Shown one piece after another: positions 49,901 through 61,566 of a stretch of DNA of 64,000 nucleotides; the first letter of the stretch is position 1; the number at the start of each line of letters is the position of its first letter. The stretch comes from Symsagittifera roscoffensis (Eukaryota > Xenacoelomorpha > Acoela > Convolutidae): assembly GCF_963678635.1 (NCBI RefSeq), contig NC_087068.1:4425079-4489078 (forward strand), written 5' to 3'. The translations under genes were made by a program, and so were the position numbers. The notes under the pieces are model-generated. The model ran no database searches. It had not been told where the DNA came from and saw only the letters and a list, made by a program, of their open reading frames with translations.

Positions 49901-52606
49901 TAATTACAAGTCAGAATCTGATCCGCTGTTACACACAATACGAGATAATGATGGAACCACGCCTCTTGAGCTTGCTGTGCTGAGAAATCATCTTGAAATT
50001 GTTGGTTGGCTCGCCAGCATTGATCTGGCTTGTATGAAATTACAAAACAAAGACAAATTAAAAGTACTTCATGTCGCAGCTGCAAATGGCAAACCTGAAA
50101 TTGCTTCGGTTCTCGTGAAATCAGTGAACCCATCGGAAAGAAGTTCGTTGATTTCATCGCCAGATGACGAAGGCACGACGGCTTCCCACTGGTCGTGTTT
50201 AAGAGGTCATCTCGAGTTCAGCAAATGGCTGCTAGAAGAATACAATAATAACAAGTCAGAGTCTGATCCGCTGTTGCACACAATACGAGATAATGATGGA
50301 AAAACGCCTCTTATGCTTGCTCTGCTGAGTAACCATCTTGAAATTGTTAGTTGGCTCGCCAGCATTGATCTGGCTTGAAGGAAATTACAAAACAAAGACA
50401 AATTGAGAGTACTTCATGTCACAGCTGCAAATGGCTAAACTGAAATTGCTTCGTTTCTCTGAAAATCGGTGAACTCATTGGAAAAATTTCATTGATTTCA
50501 TCGCCAGGTGACAAAGGCGTGACGGATTTCCACTGGTCGTGTTTAAAAGGTCATCTCGAGTTCAGCAAATGGCTGCTAGAAGAATCCAATAATTACAAGT
50601 CAGCATCTGATCCGCTGTTACACACAATTCAATATAACAATGGAATCACGCCTTTTGTGCTGGCTGTGCTGAGAAATCATGTTGAAATTGTTGGTTGGCT
50701 CACCAGCATTAATCTGGCTTGTTTGAAAACACGAAACAAAAAGAACAAAACCGTACTTCCTTTCGCAGCTGCAAACGACAAAAGTGAAATCGCTTCTATT
50801 CTCTTAAAATCGTTGAACTAATCGGACAAAAAATTCTTGATTTCCTCGCCAGACAACAATGTCAGAACGGCTTTCCACCAGTTGCGTTCAGAAGTTCATT
50901 TGAGTTCAGCAAATGGCTGCTAGAACAATACAGGAATTACAAGTCAGAATCTGATCCGCTGACACACACAATTCAAAATAACAATGGAATCACGCCTCTT
51001 GTGCTGGCTGTGCTGAGAAATGATCTTGAAAGTGTTGGTTGGCTCGCCAGCATTGATCTGGCTTGTATGAAATTACAAAACAAAGACGAATTAAGCGTAC
51101 TTCATGTCGCAGCTGCAAATGGCAAAACTGAAATTGCTTCGGTTCTCTTAAAATCGGTCAACTCATCGGACAAAAGTTCATTGATTTCATCGATGACGAA
51201 GGCATGTCAGTTTTCCACTTGTCGTGTTCAGAAGGTCATCTCGAGTTCAGCAAATGGCTGCTAGAAGAATACAAGAATTACAAGTCAGAATCTGATCCGC
51301 TGTTACACACGATACGAGATAATGATGGAGAAAACGCTTCTTATGCTGGCTCTGCTGAGAAATCATCTTGAAATTGTTAGTTGGCTCGCCAGTATTGATC
51401 TGGCTTGTATGAAATTACAAAACAAATACAAACAAAGCGTACTTCATTTCGCAGCTGCAAATGGCAAAACTGAAATTGCTTCGGTTCTCTCAAAATTGGT
51501 GAACTCATCGGACAAAAGTTCATTGATTTCATTGTCAGATACGAAGGCATGACGGCTTTCCACTGGTCGTTTTTAGAAGGTCATCTCGAGTTCAGCGAAT
51601 GGCTGCTAGAAGAATACAAGAATTACAAGTCAGAATCTGATCCGCTGACACACACAATTCAAAATAACAATGGAATCACGCCTCTTGTGCTGGCTGTGCT
51701 GAGAAATGATCTTGAAAGTGTTGGTTGGCTCGCCAGCATTGATCTGGCTTGTATGAAATTACAAAACAAAGACGGATTAAGCGTACTTCATGTCGCAGCT
51801 GCAAATGGCAAAACTGAAATTGCTTCGGTTCTCTTAAAATCGGTCAACTCATCGGACAAAAGTTCATTGATTTCATCGATGACGAAGGCATGACAGTTTT
51901 CCACTGGTCGTGTTCAGAAGGTCATCTCGAGTTCAGCAAATGGCTGCTAGAAGAATACAAGAATTAGAAGTCAGAATCTGATCCGCTGTTACACACGATA
52001 CGAGATAATGATGGAAAAAACGCTTCTTATGCTGGCTCTGCTGAGAAATCATCTTGAAATTGTTAGTTGGCTCGCCAGTATTGATCTGGCTTGTATGAAA
52101 TTACAAAACAAATACAAACAAAGCGTACTTCATTTCGCAGCTGCAAATGGCAAAACTGAAATTGCTTCGGTTCTCTCAAAATTGATGAACTCATCGGACA
52201 AAAGTTCATTGATTTCATCGTCAGATACGAAGGCATGACGGCTTTCCACTGGTCGTTTTTAGAAGGTCATCTCGAGTTCAGCGAATGGCTGCTAGAAGAA
52301 TACAAGAATTACAAGTCAGAATCTGATCCGCTGTTACACACGATACGAGATAATGATGGAAAAACGCCTCTTATGCTGGCTCTGCTGAGTAATCATCTTG
52401 AAACTGATAGTTGGCTCGCCAGCATTGATCTGGCTTGTATGAAATTACAAAACAAATACAAACAAAGCGTATTTCATTTCGCAGCTGAAAACGGCAAAAC
52501 TGAAATTGCTTCGGCTCTCTTAAAATCGGTGAACTCATCGGAAAAAAGTTCATTGATTTCATCGCCAGATAACAAAGGCATGACGGCTTTCTACTGGTCG
52601 TGTTTA
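44408..52606 (+). repeat. 345-bp tandem array encoding triple-ankyrin units (~24 copies)
   Basis: GGTCATCTCGAGTTCAGCAA recurs every 345 bp from 44684 onwards. Each 115-aa unit holds three ankyrins: GTTPLELAVLRNHLEIVGWL, LSVLHVAAANGKTEIASVLL and TAFHWSCLRGHLEFSKWLLE. Units are very similar in DNA, including silent positions, so the array is being homogenised. Two alternative sequence types exist at several points (SWLVSIDPDCMKTR or GWLASIDLACMKLQ; FAALTGNTEIA or VAAANGKTEIA; TIRDNDG or TIQNNNG) and are shuffled between units. The last units, from about 50400, have drifted and carry indels. Confidence 0.93.
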
Positions 52607-52621
52607 GATTCGAAACTGTAG
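46985..52621 (+). pseudogene. Broken downstream ankyrin units
   Basis: The same frame continues after the TGA (47018-48373, 451 codons), then shifts by one base where seven A become eight at about 48327-48334. It runs again at 48399-50378 (659 codons), then breaks repeatedly. Later lesions include TGA near 50376 and 1-bp indels near 50490, 51195, 51330 and 51535. The final piece (52235-52621) ends in a partial unit with DSKL and TAG. An AATAAA at 52709-52714 could be the original poly(A) signal. So the ancestral protein probably had ~24 units (~70 ankyrins). If the TGA and the homopolymer shift were sequence errors, the open frame would reach about 50378. Confidence 0.78.
51001..52300 (+). 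repeat. 686-bp higher-order duplication of two broken units
   Basis: 51001-51685 and 51687-52371 match nearly base for base, with open-frame fragments offset by exactly 686 bp (51322/52008 and 51549/52235). Both copies share the same frame-breaking changes: TTTCATCGATGACGAAGG lacking bases, and TCAGATACGAAGG lacking one. Confidence 0.85.
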
Positions 52622-52708
52622 AAATGGGTCAGTAAAGTTTTTAGACGCTTTCATTACTTGATTGCTAATATAGTCATCGCCGGATATCGAATTGTCGTCT
52701 AATTGACA

Positions 52709-52714
52709 AATAAA
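52709..52714 (+). promoter_or_regulatory. Candidate poly(A) signal AATAAA
   Basis: AATAAA at 52709, about 90 bp after the last ankyrin-derived codon and just before the large duplication begins. It is the first such hexamer after the array. Weak evidence on its own in AT-rich DNA. Confidence 0.35.
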
Positions 52715-52759
52715 AAGGTTAATTCCCAATGGGGCTGTTCTATAAAAAACTTCAACCGA

Positions 52760-55040
52760 GTTTCTATAGGTGCATAAGGTGGAGATACATTTGAATATCT
52801 GTTATCAAAATTTCAGAATTGTTGAAAAAATAATTGAATGTGTTTGCAGCATCTTTTTCAGTTTGATGATTATTGACTTTTTGGCCTGATTCAAGAATGG
52901 ATACTTTCAAACGCGTTGAATATTTGCTATTTAGCTTTTTAAATAACTTAAAAACTTGTCTTGAGTCATCAACATAACTCTTAAATTAATTCCAAAAAAT
53001 TTTTTGTTTATTCATCTAAATTGCTGGCTCAACTTTTTTTTCAATTTAGTAAAATCGTTCAAGTTTCATGTTTTTTCCAGTTTCTGTGTGCTTCGTTCCT
53101 CTTTTTTTTCTGATTAGAATTTAACGCACTGTTGAACCAAGATGGTTGATTGAGGCAGATCGGTTCATCACTTTTAAAAATAGATTGACAACTGTCAGAA
53201 GCTTGCTCTGGCGGAGCCTCATTTTCATTCGCTTCGAATGATTGTTTCAAGTCTTTGAGAAAATTACTTAGCCTTGATTCGTTTTTTCGAAATATAAAAA
53301 CTCTAAAATATTTGTTTTATGGGCCATTTGATTAAGATCGTAAACTTATCACCAATGTTTTCGTACAGCATGATTTTCGTTCTAGCTTCGATAAAATTTC
53401 ATACATGAAGTGATGGATACAGAAAGATGATGTTGATGATAAGCGAGTTGTTTCTTTTACAAAACTTAGAAATGATGCTATTTGGGTAGTTAGTAGAAAA
53501 CTGATCCTACAGTGGCGTATTGATGATAAAATCTCCGCATATGAGGTCCACTTTCGATGTTGAACTAATAAATTCCGAAGAATCTTTACGCTATTTAACG
53601 AACTGTAGTTTTTTTCTCCTTGGTGGATTATAAATAAGCGCCAATTCTCAATTCAAAACTGTTTTTCTCGACTTCAGCAAAGATCAGTACTTCAAATGGA
53701 TTTTCCAAGTGCCTGAGCACCTTCACGTTCTCCTTAATTGAGTTATGACCCCTCCTCCTCTTACATTAGCGAGGTGTTTTTCAAATTACTGTTCAATAAT
53801 GAGAAAATATTAAAGATATCATTATCAATAAGCCGAGTTTCACTTGAGCAAATTTTATCTGCGGTGACTTAAGGCTTAGTATAAGTGATTACAAACTTTC
53901 GAAATGTGGTTTTATTGAGTTTGTGTTCAAAGGCAGAACTGAAAAATTGTTTTTAGCATCAGATAAATTGGATGATAAAGAAGTATGGCTAGGTACCAGT
54001 CGACTGTTGAACACAATAGGCACCTACTGATGTTTGTCTGGTGTTTTTAAACATTGTAATTATTAGCTGGTGTAATTGGTTTCAGTTCTCTTATGATAAA
54101 AGAAACAATGGCCTTTACATTTTCATCTGCAAAGATTAAGTTTCTTCATTTTCCTCAAGGTTATAAAATTAACTTTTGATTTTTTATTGATCGTCGCATA
54201 AAAATCTTTGCTTCTATTTATTAATTGGATTTTGAAAATCTTGGCGTTTCCATAACACCATCGCCTCAATTCAATTAGGCTGCGGATTGCTAGGGTTATT
54301 GGCATACACAACAGGTTCGTGAGTATAATATAGGATACGATTGGCTATCACTTCTGATCTAATTGTTCTGTCGCGAGGGAAAAAGCACTCTTCAAAAAAC
54401 ACTGGTGGTTTTTATTGTTCTGGAGTTTCTTCAGCCATGATCTGCGCCTCCATCTGCGTCACGATCCGCATGGTATATGAGTTTCACAATCACAGGTTCT
54501 TTCTTACTAGGTTTTTAAGGATGACAGGCGGCAATATTATGTTTGGAAACGTTAATCGACATGATTTTAATCAATATTTGCAGATTTTCGACGATTGTTT
54601 CTGCTGCGATATCAATGATCTACATCTCTTTCGGTTGACAGTTTTTTCGGGTACAACAGTATAAACTTGATTCTGTCTCTGTTATCAAATTCCGGTTGAT
54701 CCACCTTCAGTTTTTGATCTCTTTGGTTTTGCCTGACTTTTATTCTGACTATTTATGTAGTTTTTTACGAGCAAATTCAGATCTCCCGATAGTTCTTGTA
54801 ATTTACCCAAAAGTTCGTTTGTTCACCTCATTTGCAAAGGTCGTGTTGGCCAAGAAAATATTCATCATCGAAGATAGATTGGCTATCAGTCTTCATCTCA
54901 AACTAATTTATAAATTTATCGCAATTATTAGTTTTTGTGTAAACAGTGGTAAACTATTATGACAAAAAGTCATTTCTTACGCATAATTAAAAGATCATAT
55001 GTCAAAGATAAAAGTAAAAACTTTTTGGAAATTCTAAGTC
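52760..55040 (-). mobile_element. Second copy of the decayed LINE
   Basis: Duplicate of 35800-38030. The minus strand again shows the linker (53059-53250: KQSFEANENEAPPEQASDS, then NQPSWFNSAL). The last string keeps the PSWFN form that is mutated in the first copy and matches the LINE block PWFN. It arrived by segmental duplication, not by transposition. Confidence 0.68.
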
Positions 55041-58000
55041 ACCTCCTCAGAGCAATTGGATTTTCTTTTTTGATCTTTTTATTAGTGAAAAACAGACGCT
55101 AAGGGAGCCAAGCAGAGACAAAAAAAACAAGCAGTACCAAATATTGAAAATACTAGGTGAACCAAAATTTTCATATCTCTCGATAAAAAACAATTTATCG
55201 TCAAAAAAGTAGATTGCGTCCACTAAAGCAGAAAAAATTTCTAAAACGGGGTTTCTTGATTTCATACACTCTCGTTTTCGAGAAATTTCAAAAAGTTTCT
55301 AATGAAAGTCAAACTTGTATAACATTTGTCTGAAAAAAATTGGTAGTGGCAGTTTTTGCAGGGTGGCTTTCAACAACCTGATGTATTAGTTAGACCTATA
55401 AAATCAGATTTAGCAGTAAAGTTATCGACAAGAGTCCAAACAAAAGGATCATAATTTCTCCGTGAATCATAATTTTCTACCAGAATCATAATTCTCCAAA
55501 AATCATAATTTTCTCGCGAAACAGTTTGGGCTTAGCCGCTGACATCGACAGATTCATGCATCTTGCGACTTCGATTTAGCCCAAAATCTCGATGAATTCC
55601 AAATATCGATCAAACCAAGATATGGCAGAATAGTTTTCAAGAGAAGTCAAAAAGAATTAAAAAACGGTCAAAAAATTAAAAAATGACTTTTTGGAGGTTC
55701 ATATTTTGTGTGTGATATTTTGGGCGCAGTCAATTGTCTATTTTGTTCTATTCATGAATAGCAAAATCTCAAACTTGAAAGGATAATTTTTGATAGGTTA
55801 GTTTTTGGCTGTAGACAGGGAAAAACGAAAAAGGGTCTGAGAGAGCATGCAAGCACGCGGCGGTCTTTCTATTGAAAGTCAATTTTTGAAAACCCTACAA
55901 TTGTTTCAAGAAAACTAAGTTTTTTTGCAAAATTTGGAGAAAAAAACCAAAGCGTCCCAAAAAAAAACAAATTTAAAAAACCCGATCCAAAAAATTTTCA
56001 TGATATCTATTTTTGTCAAACGGAAATTCTAGATAAATATGCTGAGGAAGACAATCAATTTCTGATCAGTTGGGTTAACACTTATGAAGTTGAAAAAAAA
56101 AATTCGACAGTTTTTAAGCAAACAGCAGTTGAGCCGAAAAAATGGTTCTATGAAAAAAAAATAAAAAGATTCAAGTCCCCCCTGAAACAACACTAAACAA
56201 CAGTTGCAACTATAATGATAATTGTTCACATCACAAGACAGAACACTGCTGTGGCAACTAAGCCAAGTAAAGTTGAGCAGATAAACTAAAGTTTGACAAA
56301 CAAGAATGCAAAACTGATCGACTGGTACTAATTTTTAGAAAAATGTCTCCAATCAACGACATGTTTTTAACAAAAGAACAAAAAATGTTGATTAGAAAAG
56401 TTGCACCATAAAGCGCCGACAAGCTATCAGCAGTTGCGAAGATTGAAAGAAACAGAATCATCCAGCGACACAATTTCTTCAATTTGATCAAAATTTTGAT
56501 TAAATACTGCTTGTACACAATTTTTTCCAACACTACCCTACTGATAGGCATTTATTGAAAAATTCCAAATTTTTTTCTCTATTTCCATGAGTGAGTTCAT
56601 GGATATTTGAGTAAAATGAAAGAGTATAATCGCATAGTAATTAAATGATAGAAAACCATTAAAATGAAAGAAAACTTTTTAGTTAGTTCTACATCAATAA
56701 AAAACCAAAAAAAATGCGAGTTTTAATTTAGTGCAAATCATATGAGACGAGCAAAGTGAGGTGAAAAAAGTTGTTAGTACAATTTTAGCAGAAAAAAATT
56801 ATAGCTACAATTCGGAATTGGCGCTTTAATTGTATGTGCACTAGAAGTTAATTAATGAGAAGTCTAGGTGTGATTTACTGAGTCTTTATAGCTTCAATGT
56901 TATGATATGTTTCTGAAATAGAAATTATTCTATTAAAACTTCTAGAACTGTTCTCAGAAAACAACGAAAACACGCAAAAAGAACAATTTTGGGAAACGAA
57001 GCACGCTAATTGACTTAGTGGTATGAGTTGGAACAGATTGTTCGAATTCTTGACAAAATTGTTTAAAAGGACGAAAAAAATTGTTTACATGAAAAATTCA
57101 AATTTCAAACTACAAATTTCAAATCCCAGAGCTGATAGCAGCTGCAAAAACCACTTATTAAACAAAACTATCCAGCAACTCTTTTTCAAAAAATTGATCT
57201 AAAGTGCTGTTGAAGATGCTCTTACAAAAACTCCAGCACTCTTGTTTTGCTAGGGATCGGTTTAGAGGAGATTCACTGGAAGAAGGCCCTTAGCTAAAAT
57301 CCAGAAAAAAGACATTAAAGTGAAAACATTAGCTGAATTTAATGACTTGATACCGCACAAAATATTCTATATCTCGTGTTAGTTGGGATCAATGCCTGAG
57401 ATTGTGTCAAGCAAGAATGAGATTAAGACACAAGGAAGCTGATGTCCATGGAAATGAGACATTAAACACCAAACAATGATCGAGTTCATGATAATTTCAA
57501 GTGAATAAATGCAAAATTAGACATCGAGTCGACTAAGCTAGACTCAACAGAAGTCTCAGGGTTTTTTGGCAAACACATGATGAAGATCCTTTGCAAAAAC
57601 TGTGCAAATCAAATTAAAACTTCTCTTGAGTTTTATATTGAATAAAGGAAAAATCTGAAAAAAGCACCAATGTTCAAAAAGAAAACTTCTTGAGAGCATT
57701 CAGCGTCCTTGCTGATGTATCTTAATCATGTGGTATGTAGCAATTATTGAGTTGATATCATGATGTAATTAAGTTTAGAAAATTATAGAAAGCAAATCAT
57801 AAAAAAAACACAAGTAAGTTATCTAGAGTTTGAACAATCAGATGTGGCTTAAAACACCTGAGAAGAGTGAATGGGATGTATCTGAGGAAAAAAATGCGAG
57901 AAATAACTCAAATTAGTTTGTTTGGAACGTTTCTGAAATTTATAGCAAAAATTTTTTCCTTTTGAGCATGCACGATATAAATAAAATTTTCCTGAATTGA

Positions 58001-58190
58001 AAGTTTCCATTTAAAAGATTTAGTTTTTTTTTAGTTTTCTTGACGAAAACGTTGCATTTTAACCACGCCATGTCTCAAATTTTTCAAAAATCAACAAAGC
58101 GACCTAGATATTTTGCGAAAACATGTAAAACAGAGAGTTGACTTGATTTGTTAGACTTTTGCAGGTGCAAAAAGTTTTTCATGCTATGCC
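55040..58190. other. No gene; intron-like duplicate with a ~1-kb extra block
   Basis: Matches 38035-40060 except for about 55850-56850, which is absent from copy 1: GAGCATGCAAG continues into GCACGCGGCGGTC here but into TTATTTGAAG in copy 1, and the two rejoin at GAGAAGTCTAGGTGTG. The extra block has no coding motif and no obvious inverted ends. It could be an insertion here or a deletion in copy 1. Confidence 0.6.
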
Positions 58191-59462
58191 ATGATGATAT
58201 AAAGGACAAATAAAACGCTTTGCAGTTATTTTTTTATTTGACTACATAGTGAATGACATATTGAAATTGAAACCGTAACGAAATTGAGATCAGAAACAAG
58301 TTTGGTTGAGGGAAGCCAAAATGAAAAGACTCTGATTGCCAATTGAAGCGTTTTGGCTTAAAGTATATTTAATTCCAAAATCGTGCGAACCAATCAATAG
58401 TTAAAAATTTTGAGAAACGAAATTAAAAATTGATTGAATTGATACATTATATCATGAGCAAAAACTCTTCAAATTATCGCAATTGAATGTTCAAATAATG
58501 TTATCCGCAAACAAAACAGAAAGTTTTGGAAAAATTAGAATTAGCAATTAGTGATATTTGACTTGGGAATCAATTGATTTCATAGCTTATGTGACTAATT
58601 GCTGTTTTAAAATTTCTAATTTTTCCAAAAATTTTTGTATTGTTTGCAGATTATTTTATTTGAACATTCAATAATGATAACGTCAACAGTTTTTAAAATA
58701 AGCTTAAGCTTATTTCTTGCTGCATTTGAACTTAAATGACACTGGCTTGGCTCTGTTCAGAGTTATAAGCAAATTTTGTATTTTTTTTCCGATAAGGAAG
58801 AAGTTTCTCTTTTGGCTTTTATGTTTTTTTTTGTAATATCTATCAAATATACATAAAGAACTGCGCGCAAGGAATGTAGAAAATAGACGAAAGGCACTAT
58901 TAAAATCCATTTTTCATTTGTGATATTTGCTCTTACCAAATAAAAGAAAAGTGATCTTTGAATACAAAAGCGACGAAAGACTAACAAAGCTCTAGCAACT
59001 GAAAAAATAATTACTGCCTCTCGGTAGGCAACACAGAAATTAATTCATTCTAAACTACTGTTCTTTTGTTTGCATTGAATAAAATCAAATTTATTGAACA
59101 ACATGGAATTTAGACCTGGAACCGTCATCAAACAAAAAAATTATATTTCGACATATAACATCCTTTGACTGAATTTGAAAAACCTGACCAAGTATTTGAA
59201 CAAACAAAAATTTCTCTCAGAACCAGATTTTGCGTCGTTGCGTCTAAGTCCTCAGTGCCATCAAATAGCTTGCTCAAAATGAATTATTTGAAATCCACAA
59301 AAAGAAGAGCAAAAAGTCGAGAATTTTTTTTGCGTGGTCAGTAGTTTTTGAACTTACAAAAAACACTAAGACAGAGTATCTGTTACAAATGGAGCTTACA
59401 AATAAAAAGAAAACCCTAAAGACAGTAATTTGAAATAAAAAAATTTCAAAATGGAAACATTT
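58190..59462. mobile_element. Insertion in copy 2 (~1.27 kb)
   Basis: Copy 1 reads CATGCTATGCCCTTGACCTT at ~40055. Copy 2 reads CATGCTATGCC, then 1.27 kb of extra sequence, then TTTTGACCTTGAAATT. So it was probably inserted after the large duplication. Minus-strand open frames at 58710-58987 show no recognisable motif. It contains a small palindromic element at 58482-58672. Confidence 0.62.
58482..58672. mobile_element. Palindromic MITE (~191 bp)
   Basis: Starts ATTGAATGTTCAAATAA and ends TTATTTGAACATTCAAT, perfect inverted ends. The complementarity continues inwards (GGAAAAATTAGAA...GCAATTAG against CTAATTGC...TTTCTAATTTTTCC), leaving a loop of ~40 bp around AATCAATTGATT. No coding capacity. 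Confidence 0.8.
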
Positions 59463-60128
59463 TGACCTTGAAATTACTTAGAACCATCAGAACAAAAATC
59501 AATTTTTCGCCAAAAATTTCCAAAAATTTATGCTTATTTAATTTCCAAAACAAATAAGGGCAAAAAAAAAATGAAGCATAAACTCACTTGAATCTAATGT
59601 TATGCGCAAGACAGCGAAGCTTGCAAAATTGTATGAACAAAATGATCATCAGTAAAACATAAATTTTTTGCTAAAAACCTCCGAACTTTTCTGATGATTT
59701 TAGTTTCAAAGCATTTCAAAGCAGTAAATTCAGGCATTAACAATGCGGATAACTAACTAAACGGTTGATGAACAAAAAGTGCGCTAGAATTTTTTCGATC
59801 GAACGCTCTGAAGTTGTTTTTATTCTCTAAAAATGTTTAAATTGCCCCATACTGAATTGTTTTTGATCTTACACAATGAAAAATTGAAGCCAGAAAGCTG
59901 TTTTAAATTTTTATTTACATTCCGAAAAAAAACCAGATGTTAACTATAAAAACAGCAATCCGAACATTGAAATTTTACAAAAATAATAGAAAATTCACAA
60001 GATTAAGAAAATAGAGATTTGCTTTAATTCTTGTTATTGATACGTCTTTTTTGCTGACAATTTTTTTTCTCCATAAAATTTGACAAATTGACCATGAAAA
60101 TGTTTTGAAATTTTTCTTGGAGATCTAT

Positions 60129-60178
60129 AAAGATCTTGAAAAATCTTCAAAAATTTTTGAAGAATCTTGAAGATCTTT
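60129..60178. repeat. 50-bp palindrome, duplicate copy
   Basis: Identical in sequence to 40737-40786 although the flanks have diverged. It sits about 200 bp before exon 6 of the second copy. Confidence 0.78.
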
Positions 60179-60380
60179 GCAACAATTCAGGAAAATTTCA
60201 AATTCGCTTAGTGGGCTGAAAATATACCATACAGGTTTCTGGAAATGTGTTCATGATATTTGGACGGTCAAAAGTCTTAAAAAACACAACTGTTTTTGAA
60301 GATTTTTTTGCTATCTTCTCAAGTTGACTAGATCTGGCGTCTATTTTAAGATTACTATTCACTCTTCTTTACCATTACAG

Positions 60381-60504
60381 GCGAATTTCTTGAATTCTGG
60401 GATGAGTGTGTTGCAAACATTGATGAAGCAGCGGGATTGTTTCTACAAAGTTTTATTGGCTCAAATTCGATCAGAGCATTTTTAAATGCATCTGACACTG
60501 ACAA
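60381..60504 (+). CDS. Exon 6 of second copy
   Basis: Acceptor CCATTACAG| and donor GACAA|GTAAGT, phase 1 to 2. It encodes GEFLEFWDECVANIDEAAGL and on to NASDTDK, with one residue more than copy 1. Frame and both splice sites are kept. Confidence 0.65.
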
Positions 60505-60548
60505 GTAAGTCAATTTTGTTTTAACTTTTGAAGAAAGTGACAGAATTT

Positions 60549-61160
60549 TTTGTGCTCGGGGTAAAACATGATTGTTGGCGGTAAATTACTTTTAAAACAC
60601 AAAAAAAACGTCTAAAAATTCTTTGCTATCTTTGATAAAACTTCAGGATTCTTCAATTCTTCAAGATCTTGGCAAGATTGAAAAAAAAAATCCTGACTAA
60701 TTTTAACATTTTGACTAGGATTTTCGACGGAAATTTTTTATATTAGCCAAAAAGTATTGTTGTGTTGAGCTCAAAATTGAAAAGATTATTCTCCTGTGAC
60801 TAGTTTTTGTAAAGTTTAATGGGGTTTGAAGATTACCAATTTTGCCAGTTTGGTACAATTAACAAGGGGGGTAAGCGAGGGTTAAATCTCTTTTAGAAAT
60901 CGTTCCAATTTAGTTGAAGCAGGCTGATTGTCATATTTGCTACGTTGCTGGGAGCGAAATGTATCACCTTTTTCCTAAAATGGCGAGTGAGGGGATCTCA
61001 ATTTTTTTTCTTTTTTATAAAAGGATACTCCAATTTGTTTTGAGCGAACATAGCTTCATAAACCTCAAAGGGCAGTCGTCTGAACATTCAGGTTTTCGTC
61101 CTGATACGAGCGGCCTTGCTGTTTTTTTTTGTGAAAATTGTAGTTTGACACAGGCATTTA
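60549..61160 (+). mobile_element. Solo foldback arm, duplicate copy
   Basis: Matches 41149-41745 (TTTTTGTGCTCGGGGTAA, GTAAGCGAGGGTTAAA, CGAGCGGCCTTGCTG), but the ACGCGTAAGCG block is altered to AAGGGGGGTAAGCG and a ~70-bp stretch (60580-60650) is extra. It lies in intron 6 of the second copy. Confidence 0.6.
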
Positions 61161-61185
61161 TTTACATATATGATCGTCTTTGCAG

Positions 61186-61366
61186 CTTTGAGATAGATTG
61201 GCTCTACGTTAACAACCACCATCTTGTGGCAATAGAAGTTGGTCGCTCTTGTGGCAAGACGCCTGCAAAAATCATCAAAGAGAAAATTGAACAGATGCTT
61301 ACAAGGACTGTTCCGAGGATTCAACACATGCTGATGAGTATCATCAAGGCATATACAACTCACCAG
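61186..61366 (+). CDS. Exon 7 of second copy
   Basis: Same acceptor (CTTTGCAG|) and donor (CACCAG|GTGAGC) as 41767-41947 and the same 181-bp length. It encodes FEIDWLYVNNHHLVAIEVGR with only a few substitutions. No stop. Confidence 0.65.
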
Positions 61367-61566
61367 GTGAGCAATCTTACTGCGGCGGGCGATTGATTAA
61401 GTTTGTCTATTCAATAGTTTGATGCATAAAGTGTTCTTCGGAGAACTGGCTACTAAATTTTGACACACTGCTTCCGCACTCTCTTCGCAGTTCGCCTTTA
61501 AACACTAATAATGCGACTTACTGCCTTATTCAGAAGAACACAAACCTATTTCACAACTGTATTTAG

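Noticed and set aside
44315-50401. Minus-strand open frames across the ankyrin array
   Set aside because: Periodic shadows of the plus-strand ankyrin units.
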